64,000 nt of DNA, taken from positions 37,360,194 to 37,424,193 of the forward strand of contig CP136069.1 in the NCBI GenBank assembly GCA_032622095.1, given 5' to 3'. The notes below the pieces were generated by a model. The model had not been told where the DNA came from and ran no database searches. It saw only the letters and a list, made by a program, of their open reading frames with translations. Made by a program: the position numbers and the translations under genes. Origin of the DNA: Siphonodentalium dalli. Taxonomy: Eukaryota > Mollusca > Scaphopoda > Gadilida > Siphonodentaliidae. This document shows, in pieces, positions 20,474 to 30,876 of this stretch. Each line of letters opens with the position of its first letter. The first letter of the stretch is position 1.

Positions 20474-22751
20474 TTAACCCTTTCAGTGCCAAGTCCGATT
20501 TTTGTATCAACCCATATTTCCATTTTTCAAATTTATTGATTATAATAATGTGATACATTGATGGAAAGAGCTCTTAGAGCTGTGAAGTTTCCTAGAGTCT
20601 TTGTTTGTCCTAATGCATTGTTTGTTTAACATATTTACGAGGTGCGGTGGTCAATTTCCACCGTGTGAGGATTAGTAGTGTTGACAAACAAAATGAAAAA
20701 TCATATTCAAACTGTTTGATACAGAGAATAATTTCATTCAGTCATGTCTTCCCAAAACGAAAATGATGTTCCAAATTAATTCGACTAGTTGGTATTCGGG
20801 GTCACTAAATGGTCGAAATGGTTAAGTCGAACACATGGATAACTCGAAGTAATCCAACAGTCCCTTGCGAAGTTTAACTGTATTATAATTCAGTGCACAT
20901 ATTGTTTGATGTCATGTTGCAGACTCTATGTTAATTTAACCGATTTCTCCTATGATAGAACCATGTAAAGTCACAGCATGAAATAAGAGCTCTCCCCTAC
21001 TTGACCAGTACACATTTCCTCTTATCTGAGAGAGACCCCTATCAGCCAGACTCGTTATTTGTTAATTACTCCTGCTAACCAATCATCAAAGCAACTTATC
21101 CCTACTCAATAAGTACAGAATCATGGGATATCCAGGAAACGCTGCCAGACAAATTATAGGGACCTGAAGCTTGGACTTTGGATCACAGCTGCGACTAGTA
21201 ATTAAGCCCGCAATAGCTTGTCTGTCATTTGCAGAATGAGGTCCCCAGAGGGTTAATTTAGTGACGCTATCCCGCATAGCGAGCTAGCATCACTAAATTC
21301 ACCCTCTGGGGACCTCATTCTGCTTAGGCCCTCAACTGTTATTGTAGACCTAGGATAAAATTGAAGTTCCCCAGTTGAAGTTGGTGATGTTCACCCATTG
21401 GGCACCTCGATTATGGATTTTATCTTCTGAAAATTAGGGGAAATAGAAACTTCCCAGAAGGGAAAACGTAACTAAAAACAATGTTAATTTGATACTATAG
21501 ATACTTCCCAGAAGATGAGGCCTAAGCAGAATGAGGTCTCCAGAGGGTGAATTTGGTGATACTAGCCCGCTGTGCAGGATAGCATCACTAAATTCACCCT
21601 CTGGGGACCTCATTCTGCAAATGACAGACACGCTATTTGCAGGCTTGAGTAATTACACACTGGACATCTCTCTCCAACAGATATAATGTCTGTCATTCGA
21701 GTCGGATGTATGGATCACAGAGGGCAGCAATTATCCTGTGTAGCTCCCGTATCCAGCGAGCGAGTGGGAGCTTTCTTTCCAAGACCCCATGTGAGAAAAT
21801 ACCAACATTTCATTATTATGGATGCCTGATATTGCCTCAATTTCAGTCCTTCCTACGAGGAAAACACAGCGAGAGAATTTATTTACTCCCGCAATTCAGA
21901 AAATAATTGTAATTGCACCTGTAACATTATCGTAAGTTGGGTTTTTCTCAAACAAAATGTCATTGTGCGATAGACCTATGTCCAGTTACACTTTCATATT
22001 CTCATAATTGAACTGATGAAATGGGAAAGGGTTGGCATACACCTTAAAATAGAATATTAAAGTTTAGCAAGGGAAGCCTAACTGTCTTAGTATTGTGTTT
22101 GTCGAGTTGAGTTCACGTAAGTTGCTTGTTAAGTATGATAACTTAGGTAATAAGTATTTGTTATACTAGTACTATGTTTATAGTTTAGTGGGTTTACTGA
22201 TTTCGCTTGGGTTAAGCTCTTCAGGTGTTTGTCATGATCAGCAATCGGATATTTTTTCTGATTAAGTGGGACGAGGTCTTGTACTGTTTCGTTTATAATA
22301 GAGAAATTCCAGGTGTCGGGTGGTGACCTTTGATTTGACCTTGGGTTGACCTTGACCTTAACCTAAGTTTGTTTGGTAAAGGTTACATGTACTTCTATTT
22401 TTTGGCAAAGGTTACATGTACTTTTAGGTAAGTGCATGAGTTCACAACAATTAAATTTTGTGGAGAATTCACATTTATATGTTTGTTTTTGACAACAGAG
22501 ATAAATGCGAATTTTAGCACCCATGAATTGAATATTATGAGTGCGTAGGGGTGCATTCGCTCCCGTCTCCTGAGAAGGATTGCAATTTGTACCGAATGAT
22601 GCTTGCTTTTCTCAAATTCCGGGGACACAGATATTAATCTGATAAGAGCTCTTTCCATCAATGTATCACATTATTATAATCAATAAATTTGAAAAATGAT
22701 CAAGGAAATATGGGTTGATATAAAAATCGGACTTGGCACTGAAAGGGTTAA
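20474..22751. mobile_element. 2.3-kb TTAA element with inverted ends of about 100 bp
   Basis: Both ends begin TTAACCCTTTCAGTGCCAAG and stay complementary through TCAACCCATATTTCC and TGATACATTGATGGAAAGAG, about 100 bp. TTAA flanks both sides. The ends are close to the 440-685 and 16230-16671 copies, so this may be a longer member of that family. Inside I see no transposase; an hAT-like MITE is nested at 21204-21646. Confidence 0.65.
21204..21646. mobile_element. hAT-like MITE, well preserved
   Basis: AAGCCCGCAATAGCTTGTCT to its complement ending TATTTGCAGGCTT. Both palindromes are intact, and flanks share AGTAATT. It is nested in the 2.3-kb TTAA element. Confidence 0.8.
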
Positions 22752-22814
22752 TGAAGATACTATATATGCCTTTAAAAATAACCTATGTGAGTCATAGAAA
22801 CAGCAACATTATGT

Positions 22815-23202
22815 TCAATCCTTTCATGATGGGAGATGCGCTGCTGCAGCATTAAAAATCCTGTGACACAGCATTCTCTTATATATGCGAGTCTCCCATA
22901 GGGTGCCTCACATGTATAAGAGAATGCACTGGCTTTCAAGGTCAAGGCAAATATTGTTCGGCCAATGAATTCTCTTATATGTGCGAGGCTCCCTTTGGGA
23001 AGACTCACATATATAAGAGAATGCATTGGCACAAGGTTTTCACAAAATTTCAGGAAGCTCCAGTCATGGAAGAATTAACCATTTAATGATAGGAGACGCA
23101 CTGGTGCAGCATTAAAGATCCTGTGCCAGTACATTCTGTTATATGTGAGAGTCTCCCATAGGATATACATGTATAGCGCCGCTCCCGTCATGGAATGGTT
23201 AA
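22815..23202. mobile_element. two abutting TTAA type-B elements
   Basis: The first (about 22815-23078) starts with CCTTTCATGATGGGAGATGC, has two hairpins and ends ATGGAAGAATTAA. The second (23075-23202) starts in the same TTAA, has GCACTGGTGCAGCATTAAAG, half a hairpin and ends ATGGAATGGTTAA. The second lacks the middle of the element. Confidence 0.7.
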
Positions 23203-23247
23203 AGACCTGGATGAATCACGGAGGGCAGTAATTACCTCATGAGCATG

Positions 23248-23486
23248 CCTGAGTTTAGTGTGCCTGTCATTTGCAGAATGAGGTCTCCAGAGGGTGAATT
23301 TATGGATGCTATCAAGCATAGTGATCTAGCAGCACTAAATTCACCCTTTTGGGATAAAGAAACTTGCCAGACAAGATGAGGCCACAGGGTGAATTTAGTG
23401 ATGCTAGCCCACTATGCGGGATAGTACTAAATTCACCCTTTGGGGACCTCATTCTGCAAATGAAAGGTACATTAAACTCTCAGGCT
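23248..23486. mobile_element. hAT-like MITE, internally deleted
   Basis: CCTGAGTTTAGTGTGCCTGT to ATTAAACTCTCAGG. The two palindromes are separated by only about 25 bp. Confidence 0.75.
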
Positions 23487-23732
23487 GCTCATGTTTATCC
23501 CGGGGCTCACCATAAACAGTATGACACATGAGTGAGTGGGAGCTTTCCTCTGAGATATAGCCAATCTGGAAATGGTGACTGGTGAGCAACTATTAATCTG
23601 TGACTTGAAGTGGGGTGGGGAAATCACAACATTTTTATCTGAATCTACACAAATTTGGCTTGGAAATGGCTTGGAAAGATGGAAAAACATGGTGCTGACC
23701 TCCCCCCCACCCTAAAGTATCTGACCCCTTAC

Positions 23733-23790
23733 CTGCGAACTTGGGATTTCTATCATCAATTGACCAGAAACTCTTGTCATAGGCAAACGT
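23733..23790 (-). CDS. kinesin-3 motor domain exon (TFAYDKSFWS)
   Basis: The 58-bp exon has acceptor TCCTTTCAG and donor GTAAGG. It encodes TFAYDKSFWSIDDRNPKFA and the first base of an aspartate completed at 14715. (F)x(F/Y)D..(F/Y)WS is the kinesin-3 strand that precedes the AFEGYN..FAYGQTG segment. Phase matches both neighbours (0 upstream, 1 downstream). It was found only from motif and splice-site logic. Confidence 0.92.
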
Positions 23791-23838
23791 CTGAAAGGAA
23801 GAAATATGAAATCAATCTAAATAAGTACATGAAATCAA

Positions 23839-24036
23839 GCCTGCAAATAGTGGGTCTGTCATTTGAAGAATGAGGTCCTCAGAGGGTGAATTTATCGACG
23901 CTATCCCGCACAGCTCTGGGGACCTGCTTAGGCCTTATCATCAGCCTCAGGGAAGTATCTATGGTCTCAAATTAACATTGTTTTTAGTTACTTTTTACCT
24001 TCTGGGAAGTTTCTATATCCCCTAGTTTGCAGAAGA
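23839..24036. mobile_element. hAT-like MITE, truncated
   Basis: CAAGCCTGCAAATAGTGGGT, then a decayed palindrome and part of the middle (CTGGGAAGTTTCTATATCCC). The far end is missing. Confidence 0.65.
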
Positions 24037-24504
24037 TAAACTGAGAGCAACCATCGATCTATATTGTTGTCAAGTTTTTACACTTGTTATGTAAACAAAG
24101 GCCAAAAACGTTACAGAACCTGGCATTAATTGTTTACATAAAAAGCGAATGGACTTGATGATAACATACTATTTATGCGATATCTATGATTGCTAGAACA
24201 AAATATGTCTATATTTTAATATTCTTTCTGTTTATGGCAGTTTTAACAGGTGTGACTATTTTAACAGCATACCCACGGCGAAGGCCATCCCTGCCATTAC
24301 TATATCCCAATGGAATAACTACGGATTTTGGTTGAATACCTGGATCATCTCGTGAGTGGCTACAAGATAATACAGAATTTCCACAAGCGACTTTACAAAC
24401 AGCGAAAGACAGCGAGCAGTAATTATGTACTTCCTTGTAACCAGAAACGAGATAATCCTGGTATATTAAACAAAACCAATAGGTGTTCTTTTTATTATAT
24501 GAGC
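24037..24504. other. intron, nothing recognised
   Basis: No repeat structure or gene was identified. Confidence 0.45.
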
Positions 24505-24506
24505 TA

Positions 24507-24719
24507 CAGTAATGGCCTAAATAATCAACTCCTTAACCACAGCAGAATTATGGGTAACTTTTCAGGATTTAGTCAGAAATATGGCTTGTTGCCCTTCATC
24601 GGAAAGCTCTCAGTGAGAGCTTTCTGATGAATGGCAACAAGCCATATTTCCGACTAAATCCTGAAAAATTACTCATAATTCTGCTGTGGTTAAGGAGCCG
24701 ATTATCTTGGGCATTACTG
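24507..24719. mobile_element. mariner-like MITE, full copy
   Basis: TA on both sides. 213 bp, the common size of intact copies, with both arms and one central hairpin. Confidence 0.88.
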
Positions 24720-24799
24720 TAGTAATAGGCTTGCAGTTGATTGTGAAGAGAATGATAAAATCAATGCATTTCAGACTTAAACCACAATCACAATCAAGG

Positions 24800-25062
24800 T
24801 AACTATATCAAGCCGGCATTTAGTGGGTCTATCATTTGCAGAATGAGGTCCCCAGAGGGTGAATTTAGTTACGCTATCCAGCAAAAATGAAATAGAATCT
24901 GTGAAGAAGTTTTTTATAGAAATTTGACAAATGAAGAAACTTTCCAGAGAAGATAAGGCCTAATCAGAACGAGGTCCCCAGAGGGTGATTGTGGTGATGC
25001 TAGCCCACTCTGCGGAATAGCGTCACAAAATTCAGCCTCTGGGCACCTCATTCTGCAAATTT
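24800..25062. mobile_element. hAT-like MITE, partly deleted
   Basis: CAAGCCGGCATTTAGTGGGT to CCTCATTCTGCAAAT. The first palindrome is cut after its first arm. Confidence 0.65.
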
Positions 25063-25680
25063 GCCAAATTTTTACCATAATTGTTTATTCTATTGTGTGT
25101 ATAACACCTATCTTGTAAATTTCAATTTACACCCTACTGTGGGTATACAGCTTCCTATTGTGGGTGTAAATGTTCAAATGTAATTTCATGTTTTAACGTT
25201 TATACCCATATTAGAACTACATCATAGTTAGCAAAATTATTCTTATGTCACATTCATTTAAAATTGTAAGTTGTCATGATATAAATCAGATATGAGAAAA
25301 AATTCCTGCATTTCAATCAAACGCAGCTTGCTAGTGTTTATGAACAAAGAAACATATGAATGGTAATTCCAAGTGACTTGATCGCTCAGAAACAGGCAGA
25401 CATCATGACATAAATGTATGCATCACAATGCGTGACCACATTCCTTATAACTTTATGTTTGTGCCTTTCGGGTGGATACAAATTCAAAGTAAACAGCGAA
25501 GTAGTTGAATTCGCAGAACAAACAAAAAATAATAATTATGGCATAAATAAAATACACGCATAGTAGCCGATAGTACAAAATGTCCACCACTCGTGATATT
25601 GCCAAAAGGCTCCTGGTTAAAATCACAATTCCACTTGTGGTGAAATTTTGATATTCTCAGCTATGGGTGTATTCTATATA
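25063..25680. other. intron, nothing recognised
   Basis: Contains GGGTATACAGC/GGGTGTAAATG short similarities only; no feature supported. Confidence 0.45.
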
Positions 25681-25840
25681 CAGTAATGCTCTAATTAATC
25701 GACCTCTTAACCACAGCAGAATTATGGGTAACTTTTCAGGATTTAGTTGGAAATATGGCTTGCCTTGTTTCCGACTAAATCCTGAAAAGTTACCCATTAT
25801 TCTGCTGTGGTTAAGAGGTCGATTAATTAGAGCATTACTG
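25681..25840. mobile_element. mariner-like MITE without central hairpin
   Basis: TA-flanked, 160 bp, an almost perfect palindrome centred on GGCTTGCCTTGTTTCC. The TTGCCATTCATCGG hairpin is absent, so this is a deletion derivative. Confidence 0.88.
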
Positions 25841-26056
25841 TATATCCAATGATTTTGTCTTGAGTAGTCAACATCATTAGGCCATGATAAGAGAAACCAA
25901 GACAACGGTTTCAACGCCTCTCTCTGGGCTGATTTTTTCATGATGTCATGAACAGCAGTATGGAAAACCGAAAGCCTTTTCTGACATTTTGTATTGCTCA
26001 CTACACAAGCATCTGGAATAAATGTCAAATTACTAAGAATGACCAGGCCGAACATA

Positions 26057-26269
26057 CAGTAATGCCCAAAGTAATGGACTCCTTAACCACAGCAGAATTA
26101 TGAGTAACTATTCAGGATTTAGTCGGAAATATGGCTTGTTGCCCTTCATCGGAAAGCTCTCAGTGAGAGCTTTCCGATGAATGGCAACAAGCCATATTTC
26201 CGACTAAATCCTGAAAAGTTACCCATAATTCTTCTGTGGTTAACAAGTCGATTACTTACGGCATTACTG
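26057..26269. mobile_element. mariner-like MITE, full copy
   Basis: TA-flanked, 213 bp, with small changes in the arms (TAATGGACTCC, CGGCATTACTG). Confidence 0.88.
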
Positions 26270-26293
26270 TATGTTATTGTGATGGATTGATGG

Positions 26294-26366
26294 CAGTTCT
26301 GATTAAATTCATACTCAGACTCTTGTCAGTACTTTTAGAGTCTGAGAATGGTTTTAATCAGAATTG
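26294..26366. mobile_element. 73-bp miniature of the CAGTTCTGATT element
   Basis: CAGTTCTGATTAAATTCATA to ATCAGAATTG, essentially the two ends of the 15039-15844 element joined. Flanks GATTGATGG and GATTGACGG give a second 9-bp (8/9) target duplication for this family. Confidence 0.75.
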
Positions 26367-26375
26367 GATTGACGG

Positions 26376-26958
26376 TAACACTGTGTGACATTGATGGCTT
26401 GGAGCATATATTCAACCTCGTCGCAGATCATTTCTGTATCCACCACAGAAAGTGTGATATTTAACAGTCAACTGACAACACGCTATCGTGTTGATTATAT
26501 AATATTCTAATGACAAACCAATAATATATATATTCAGGGTTGCCACTGGTCTATTGACTACACTAAAATTCCTCTGGTCGATCATAATGGAGGATTTCAA
26601 GTCCTATCCAAACACAATTAACATTCATTATTAAATAAATGTATTTAACCATGCAGTCTTGATCGACTTAACACATAACCTTCAAAATAAATGCAAAGTC
26701 CACCGCACAGCATAAAAACTGTTTTAGGGGTTTCATAGCCAACCTCAAATAGTGGCGCAGTGGTTAGGGTGTTCGACTCATAATATCATGGTGTGAAAAA
26801 CTTCATCCATTTGAATCCCATGCATTGCTCACCCATTAATAGTGTACCCGGTTGGGAGTCGATGGATATTGTCAGTATGCTAATCCTGATACGCTCATTA
26901 GCAGATTGTAAGAATCATGTAAAGCCCGTTGAAACTAATTTACTGTGGAATACACTAT
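26376..26958. other. intron, nothing recognised
   Basis: No gene or repeat is supported. Near 26920 a short stretch (TTGAAACTAATTTACTGT) matches the LINE 3' UTR at 19122-19140. Confidence 0.45.
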
Positions 26959-27219
26959 ATAACCTTTCCATGACTGGAGCTTCCTGAAATTTAGCTAAAA
27001 CCCTGTGCCAATGCATTCTCTTATATGCGGGTCTCCCATAGGAAGCCTCGCATATATAAGAGAATGCATTGGCCTAACAATACCTTGACTTAACTTGAGG
27101 CCAGTACAAATCGCTTATATGCAAGAGGCTCCCTATGGGAGACTCGCATATATATGAAAATGCACTGGCACAGGATCTTTAATGCTACACCAGCGCAGCT
27201 TCCATCATGAAAGGGTTAA
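26959..27219. mobile_element. TTAA type-B element, inverted, with two hairpins
   Basis: AACCTTTCCATGACTGGAGC at left and ATCATGAAAGGGTTAA at right, with hairpins at about 27007-27073 and 27101-27170. The left TTAA has decayed to TATA. It ends 79 bp from the kinesin exon. Confidence 0.75.
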
Positions 27220-27297
27220 ATCCCAGTTATTGTTTCTTAATAGAGGTGGAATATAATTAATATCAGTTTACTCATTCCTTAAATGACTTTGCTGTAC

Positions 27298-27331
27298 CTT
27301 TGGCTGTTTTCTTGTCTTTCCTTCTACCATT
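27298..27331 (-). CDS. kinesin-3 motor domain microexon (MVEGKTRKQPK)
   Basis: The 34-bp exon has acceptor TATTTTCAG and donor GTACAG. It starts with the third base of a codon and encodes MVEGKTRKQPK, ending in phase 0 to join TFAYDKSFWS. The basic KxRKQPKxF stretch sits where kinesin-3 motors have the variable loop before the FAYD strand. Support is the correct phase on its downstream side, good splice sites and position; it is too short for certainty. Upstream exons with RVRPF were not found. Confidence 0.75.
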
Positions 27332-28204
27332 CTGAAAATACAGGAAAAGATGGGAATAAGTTAACCTGCATAAAATTTGTGTTTTTCTAAAAATTATATT
27401 CATTATCTTAAGGAAAAAACATAAATAGACACATCGCAACATACAACATAATCGAGAATCTTTTATCAAATGAGTTGCCGACGCCACCATGCAAAGAGTT
27501 TGATAAATTGAGATTATTACACAAGTTATGTTCTGTATTTTTTCCACACCCTTGTTTGAGATAAGTTAAATCCTTGACACTGTGACCCTCATTGATACTA
27601 TAACTACCATAGTTGTGATTAAAGTTTGATGAAAAACAAGTAAATATCGGGCCAATAGCAGAAGTGAATCGTTGAAATAATGTATGTCACTACTATTTCC
27701 GACAATACGAATGTTCCGCTTGGTTAGAAGGAACCAAATGTTTTCCATAGGCCTCAGTGTTAATGTTTGGCCCCGCCCACTAAATTTGCTACATACGAAT
27801 TGCACGAAATCGTAAATTTCGTGAAGCCCAACCTTCGCACATCTTTTGCCATGTATGACTACTATCCTGACCAAGCCTTTTTCAATTTTACAACACGCGT
27901 TTTCCACACTACCCCACTTTTTGCAAAAAAATTGAACTGCTGATGAAAACAAATACCCTGCCTTATTATCCCGTCAATGTTTGGACACGAACGCATTTCA
28001 GACTAGGGAAAACCACATTAATACATGCCATATGTATTATATTTTTTAAATTTGTAAATATTATTGAAATATTATATGCCAATCGCGTGCCAGAATTTTT
28101 TTGACTCGTATTCGAGATACCATGTAAAAACGAAAGGGACGTAATTCTACTTATTTGGTTCCTTCTATAACCACTTGGTATTCAATGTATGGCACAACAA
28201 TATC
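27332..28204. other. no gene supported; unexplained 128-codon minus ORF
   Basis: A minus-strand ORF at 27566-27952 has no motif that I recognise and no repeat relation in the window. The rest is AT-rich with nothing seen. It lies in the presumed intron or 5' flank of the kinesin gene. Confidence 0.3.
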
Positions 28205-28516
28205 TATTCAATGACTACATGTGATCCCATTGAATACATTAGCCTCATGCCATGGTATGATATATACCGCTTCAATGGCTGTGATCCCATTGAATACATT
28301 ATTAGCCTCATGCCATGGTATGATATATACCACTTCAATGACTACATGTGATCCCATTGAATACATTAGCCTCATGCCATGGTATGATATATACCGCTTC
28401 AATGGCTAAGATCCCATTGAATGCATTAGCCTCATGCCATGGTATGATATATACCGCTTCAATGGCTGTGATCCTATTGAATACATTAGCCTCATGCCAT
28501 GGTATGATATATACCA
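28205..28516. repeat. 60-bp tandem repeat, five copies
   Basis: Units begin near 28221, 28281, 28348, 28408 and 28468 with GTGATCCCATTGAATACATT, then AGCCTCATGCCATGGTATGA and TATATACCGCTTCAATGG. CCATTGAA and TTCAATGG make each unit partly palindromic. ORFs on both strands are array artefacts. Confidence 0.9.
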
Positions 28517-28529
28517 CCAGCAAAATCTC

Positions 28530-29484
28530 CTTCAATGGGAATGATGACAAGCATAGGTTTTTTGGTCAACTTTTTATATATTCAGAATCATGTTATCTAT
28601 ATGTAAATTGAGGATATGTAGAAAAGTAAGCTCTTCCATTGTGACTAAGTCTAATGGCTGAAATTATTCATTTGTACAAATGTCATGATCTACATTGTAA
28701 TTACTGATGTCTTCATAGTGCATGCAAGGCCAATTTCAATAAAGCCTGTTTTTCTATTTATTTAGATTCCAACTGATTCCAAAGAGTAAAATAACTCTGA
28801 AAGACATGATCTTGTTTTAAATAGAAAGTTCTATATACAATTTATTATTCATGTAATACGATTTGTGAATTCTGCTGTGAATTTTCTTTCTACAAAATTA
28901 GAACATTTGAGAGCTCGGCAATAATTGTAAATGTAAATCGTATAGTGCCAGCAAAATATCTATATGAATGTAAACTCTCTATATATTCCACGGATCAGTC
29001 ATTTTTATATTTTTCCTTTCACGAGAGACAAGCTTTCATTGCACAGACCTTGATTATTCTGAACAGAAATTGATGAAATACGGTCCGAGACTATTGTTTT
29101 TGTTTTATTGCTATTGTTTTATTTACATGTATTTGAGTAATCGGTATTTACAGGGACAGAAATGGTTATTGCAATAATTTTTTCAACACCAACTTTATAT
29201 TGATTAGTCAAAGCCATCAAAGTTAAATTTGATTGTGCAAGTTGTTGTTGGAACCCTGAATACATCTAACTCTTTTTATACTGAATGTATTCTCGCATTC
29301 AGTTATAAAAGTATTCTTTGGAACGGTATATTATTCATTTAGAGGGGTGTTCATTTAATAAACTGGTGGAAAATGTTCAGATAATACAAAGGTGAGTTCA
29401 ACAAATGGCCAATGTTTAACTTATCATCTAAACATTTCCTCAGGGAAATACTCGCCAATTGATGAGCATTTAGAATAGAAAGGG
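28530..29484. other. no gene recognised
   Basis: AT-rich. 29395-29484 contains one copy of dispersed repeat C (ATCTAAACATTTCCTCAGGG, GAGCATTTAGAATAGAAAGG). Confidence 0.45.
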
Positions 29485-29750
29485 TTAACCCTTTCATAAC
29501 AGGTGCTGCGCTGGTGCTGCATTGAAGATCCTGTTCCAGTGCTTTCTCTTATATATGCGAGTCTCCCATAGGGAGCCTCACATATATAATAGAATGCACT
29601 GGCTTACAAGAGAAAGTAAATATTGTTAGGCCAATGTATTCTCTTATATTTGCAAGGCTCCCTATGCGAGACTCACATATATAAAAGAATGCATTAATTG
29701 GCACAGGGTTTTCGCAAAATTTCATGAAGTTCTGGTCATGAAATGGTTAA
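29485..29750. mobile_element. TTAA type-B element, good copy
   Basis: TTAACCCTTTCATAACAGGT to CATGAAATGGTTAA, with hairpins at about 29535-29602 (GTGC arms) and 29629-29703. Its right TTAA is shared with the next element. Confidence 0.8.
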
Positions 29751-30178
29751 CCCTTTACCCAACAAAACAGCCAAAAACGCCCAAATAAAGCTTCAACCGC
29801 CTAAAATATCTTCGGTCTGTCTCAATAACACCATACAAATATGGATATCATTGGAACCGGTTCATTGACCACATTGTGATGGTTACAGTTATGCCCTGTG
29901 CCAATGCATTCTCTTATATATGCGAGTCGACCATAGGTCGCCTCGCATATATAAGAGAATGCATTGGCCTAAAAAAAATCTTTTTTTAACACCTTTTACC
30001 ATTTTTTCTTACATTCTTAACAATTTTATAATTTTTTTCTACATTCTTTGACAATTTTATCATTTTTAATATGTGTTAAGCCAATGCATTCTCTTATATA
30101 TGAGAGGCGACCTATGGTCGACTCGCATATATAAGATAATGCATTGGCACAGGGCCGTTCTGTTGGGTAAAGGGTTAA
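29747..30178. mobile_element. TTAA type-A element
   Basis: TTAACCCTTTACCCAACA to TGTTGGGTAAAGGGTTAA. The left part has GGTCTGTCTCAATAACACCA and a conserved unique stretch, then CCCTGTGCC, two hairpins (about 29898-29968 and 30072-30155) with an AT-rich spacer, and GGCACAGGG. Type A is about 390-430 bp; four copies were seen. Confidence 0.85.
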
Positions 30179-30487
30179 CTATGTATGAGCCAAGGTTTAT
30201 TTTATAAGCTTAATGTTAATGCTGCAATCAGAAGCTAAAATCCTGAAAATGTCAGCAGGGTCTTCGATAACTAGTTTAAGTCGACAGTTATGTCTGTCTG
30301 CCCACTTTAAATGTAGGGGTGAATTCCCCATAGTACGATAACTCACTTTACGATTGACCTAAAGCCCAAGGCATGGATTTCTGGCCAGAGGTTAGGGATT
30401 CACTTGTGTCAAAAATAGACAATTATGATCAATCAAGCTTTTTCAGGTCCCAATATATAAGGTTTTGATGAGTCCCTGCAGCACTGT
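30179..30487. other. nothing recognised
   Basis: Short unique stretch between two type-A elements. Confidence 0.45.
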
Positions 30488-30876
30488 TTAACCCTTTACC
30501 CAACAGAAGGGCCCTGTGCCAATGCATTCTCTTATATATGCGAGTCGACCATAGGTCACCTCGCATATATAAGAGAATGCATTGGCTTAACACATTAAAA
30601 ATTATAAAATTGTTAAAGAATGTAAGAAAAAATGGTAAAAAAAGATTTTTTTAGGCCAATGCATTCTCTTATATATGCGAGGCGACCTATGGTCGACTCG
30701 CATATATAAGAGAATGCATTGGCAGAGGGCAAAACTGTAACTATCACAATGTGGTCAAGGAGCCGGTTCCAATGATATCCATATGTGTATGGTTCTATTG
30801 AGACAGACCAAAGATATTTTAGGCTGTTGAAGCTTTATTTGGCCGGTTTTGGCCGGTTTGTTGGGTAAAGGGTTAA
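30488..30876. mobile_element. TTAA type-A element, inverted relative to 29747-30178
   Basis: TTAA on both sides. Hairpins at about 30517-30586 and 30654-30723, and the unique GTTCTATTGAGACAGACC side is now on the right. Confidence 0.85.

Larger units (their letters stand above)
247..27331 (-). other. kinesin-3 gene, partial locus with six exons and five introns
   Basis: Minus-strand exons in order are 27331-27298, 23790-23733, 14715-14623, 12791-12608, 3544-3457 and 381-247. All introns are GT..AG and the phases match at every junction. Introns are about 3.5, 9.0, 1.8, 9.1 and 3.1 kb and are filled with MITEs and minisatellites. The joined peptide is an uninterrupted kinesin motor segment from just before the FAYD strand to just after switch I. 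Kinesin-3 proteins are plus-end microtubule motors that carry vesicles and organelles. The N-terminal RVRPF strand and the neck, FHA and tail are not in the part I can read. KIF13/KIF1-type is favoured over KIF16B or KIF14 by [19 protein letters not shown] and RTVAATNMN. Confidence 0.88.

Noticed and set aside
26930-27220. A promoter (TATA-like) just upstream of the kinesin microexon
   Set aside because: The TATATA motifs belong to the hairpin modules that occur throughout the window, and the microexon starts in mid-codon, so it is not a first exon.
28205-28550. ORFs with IIPWHEAN or CHGMIY repeats
   Set aside because: By-products of the 60-bp tandem repeat on both strands.
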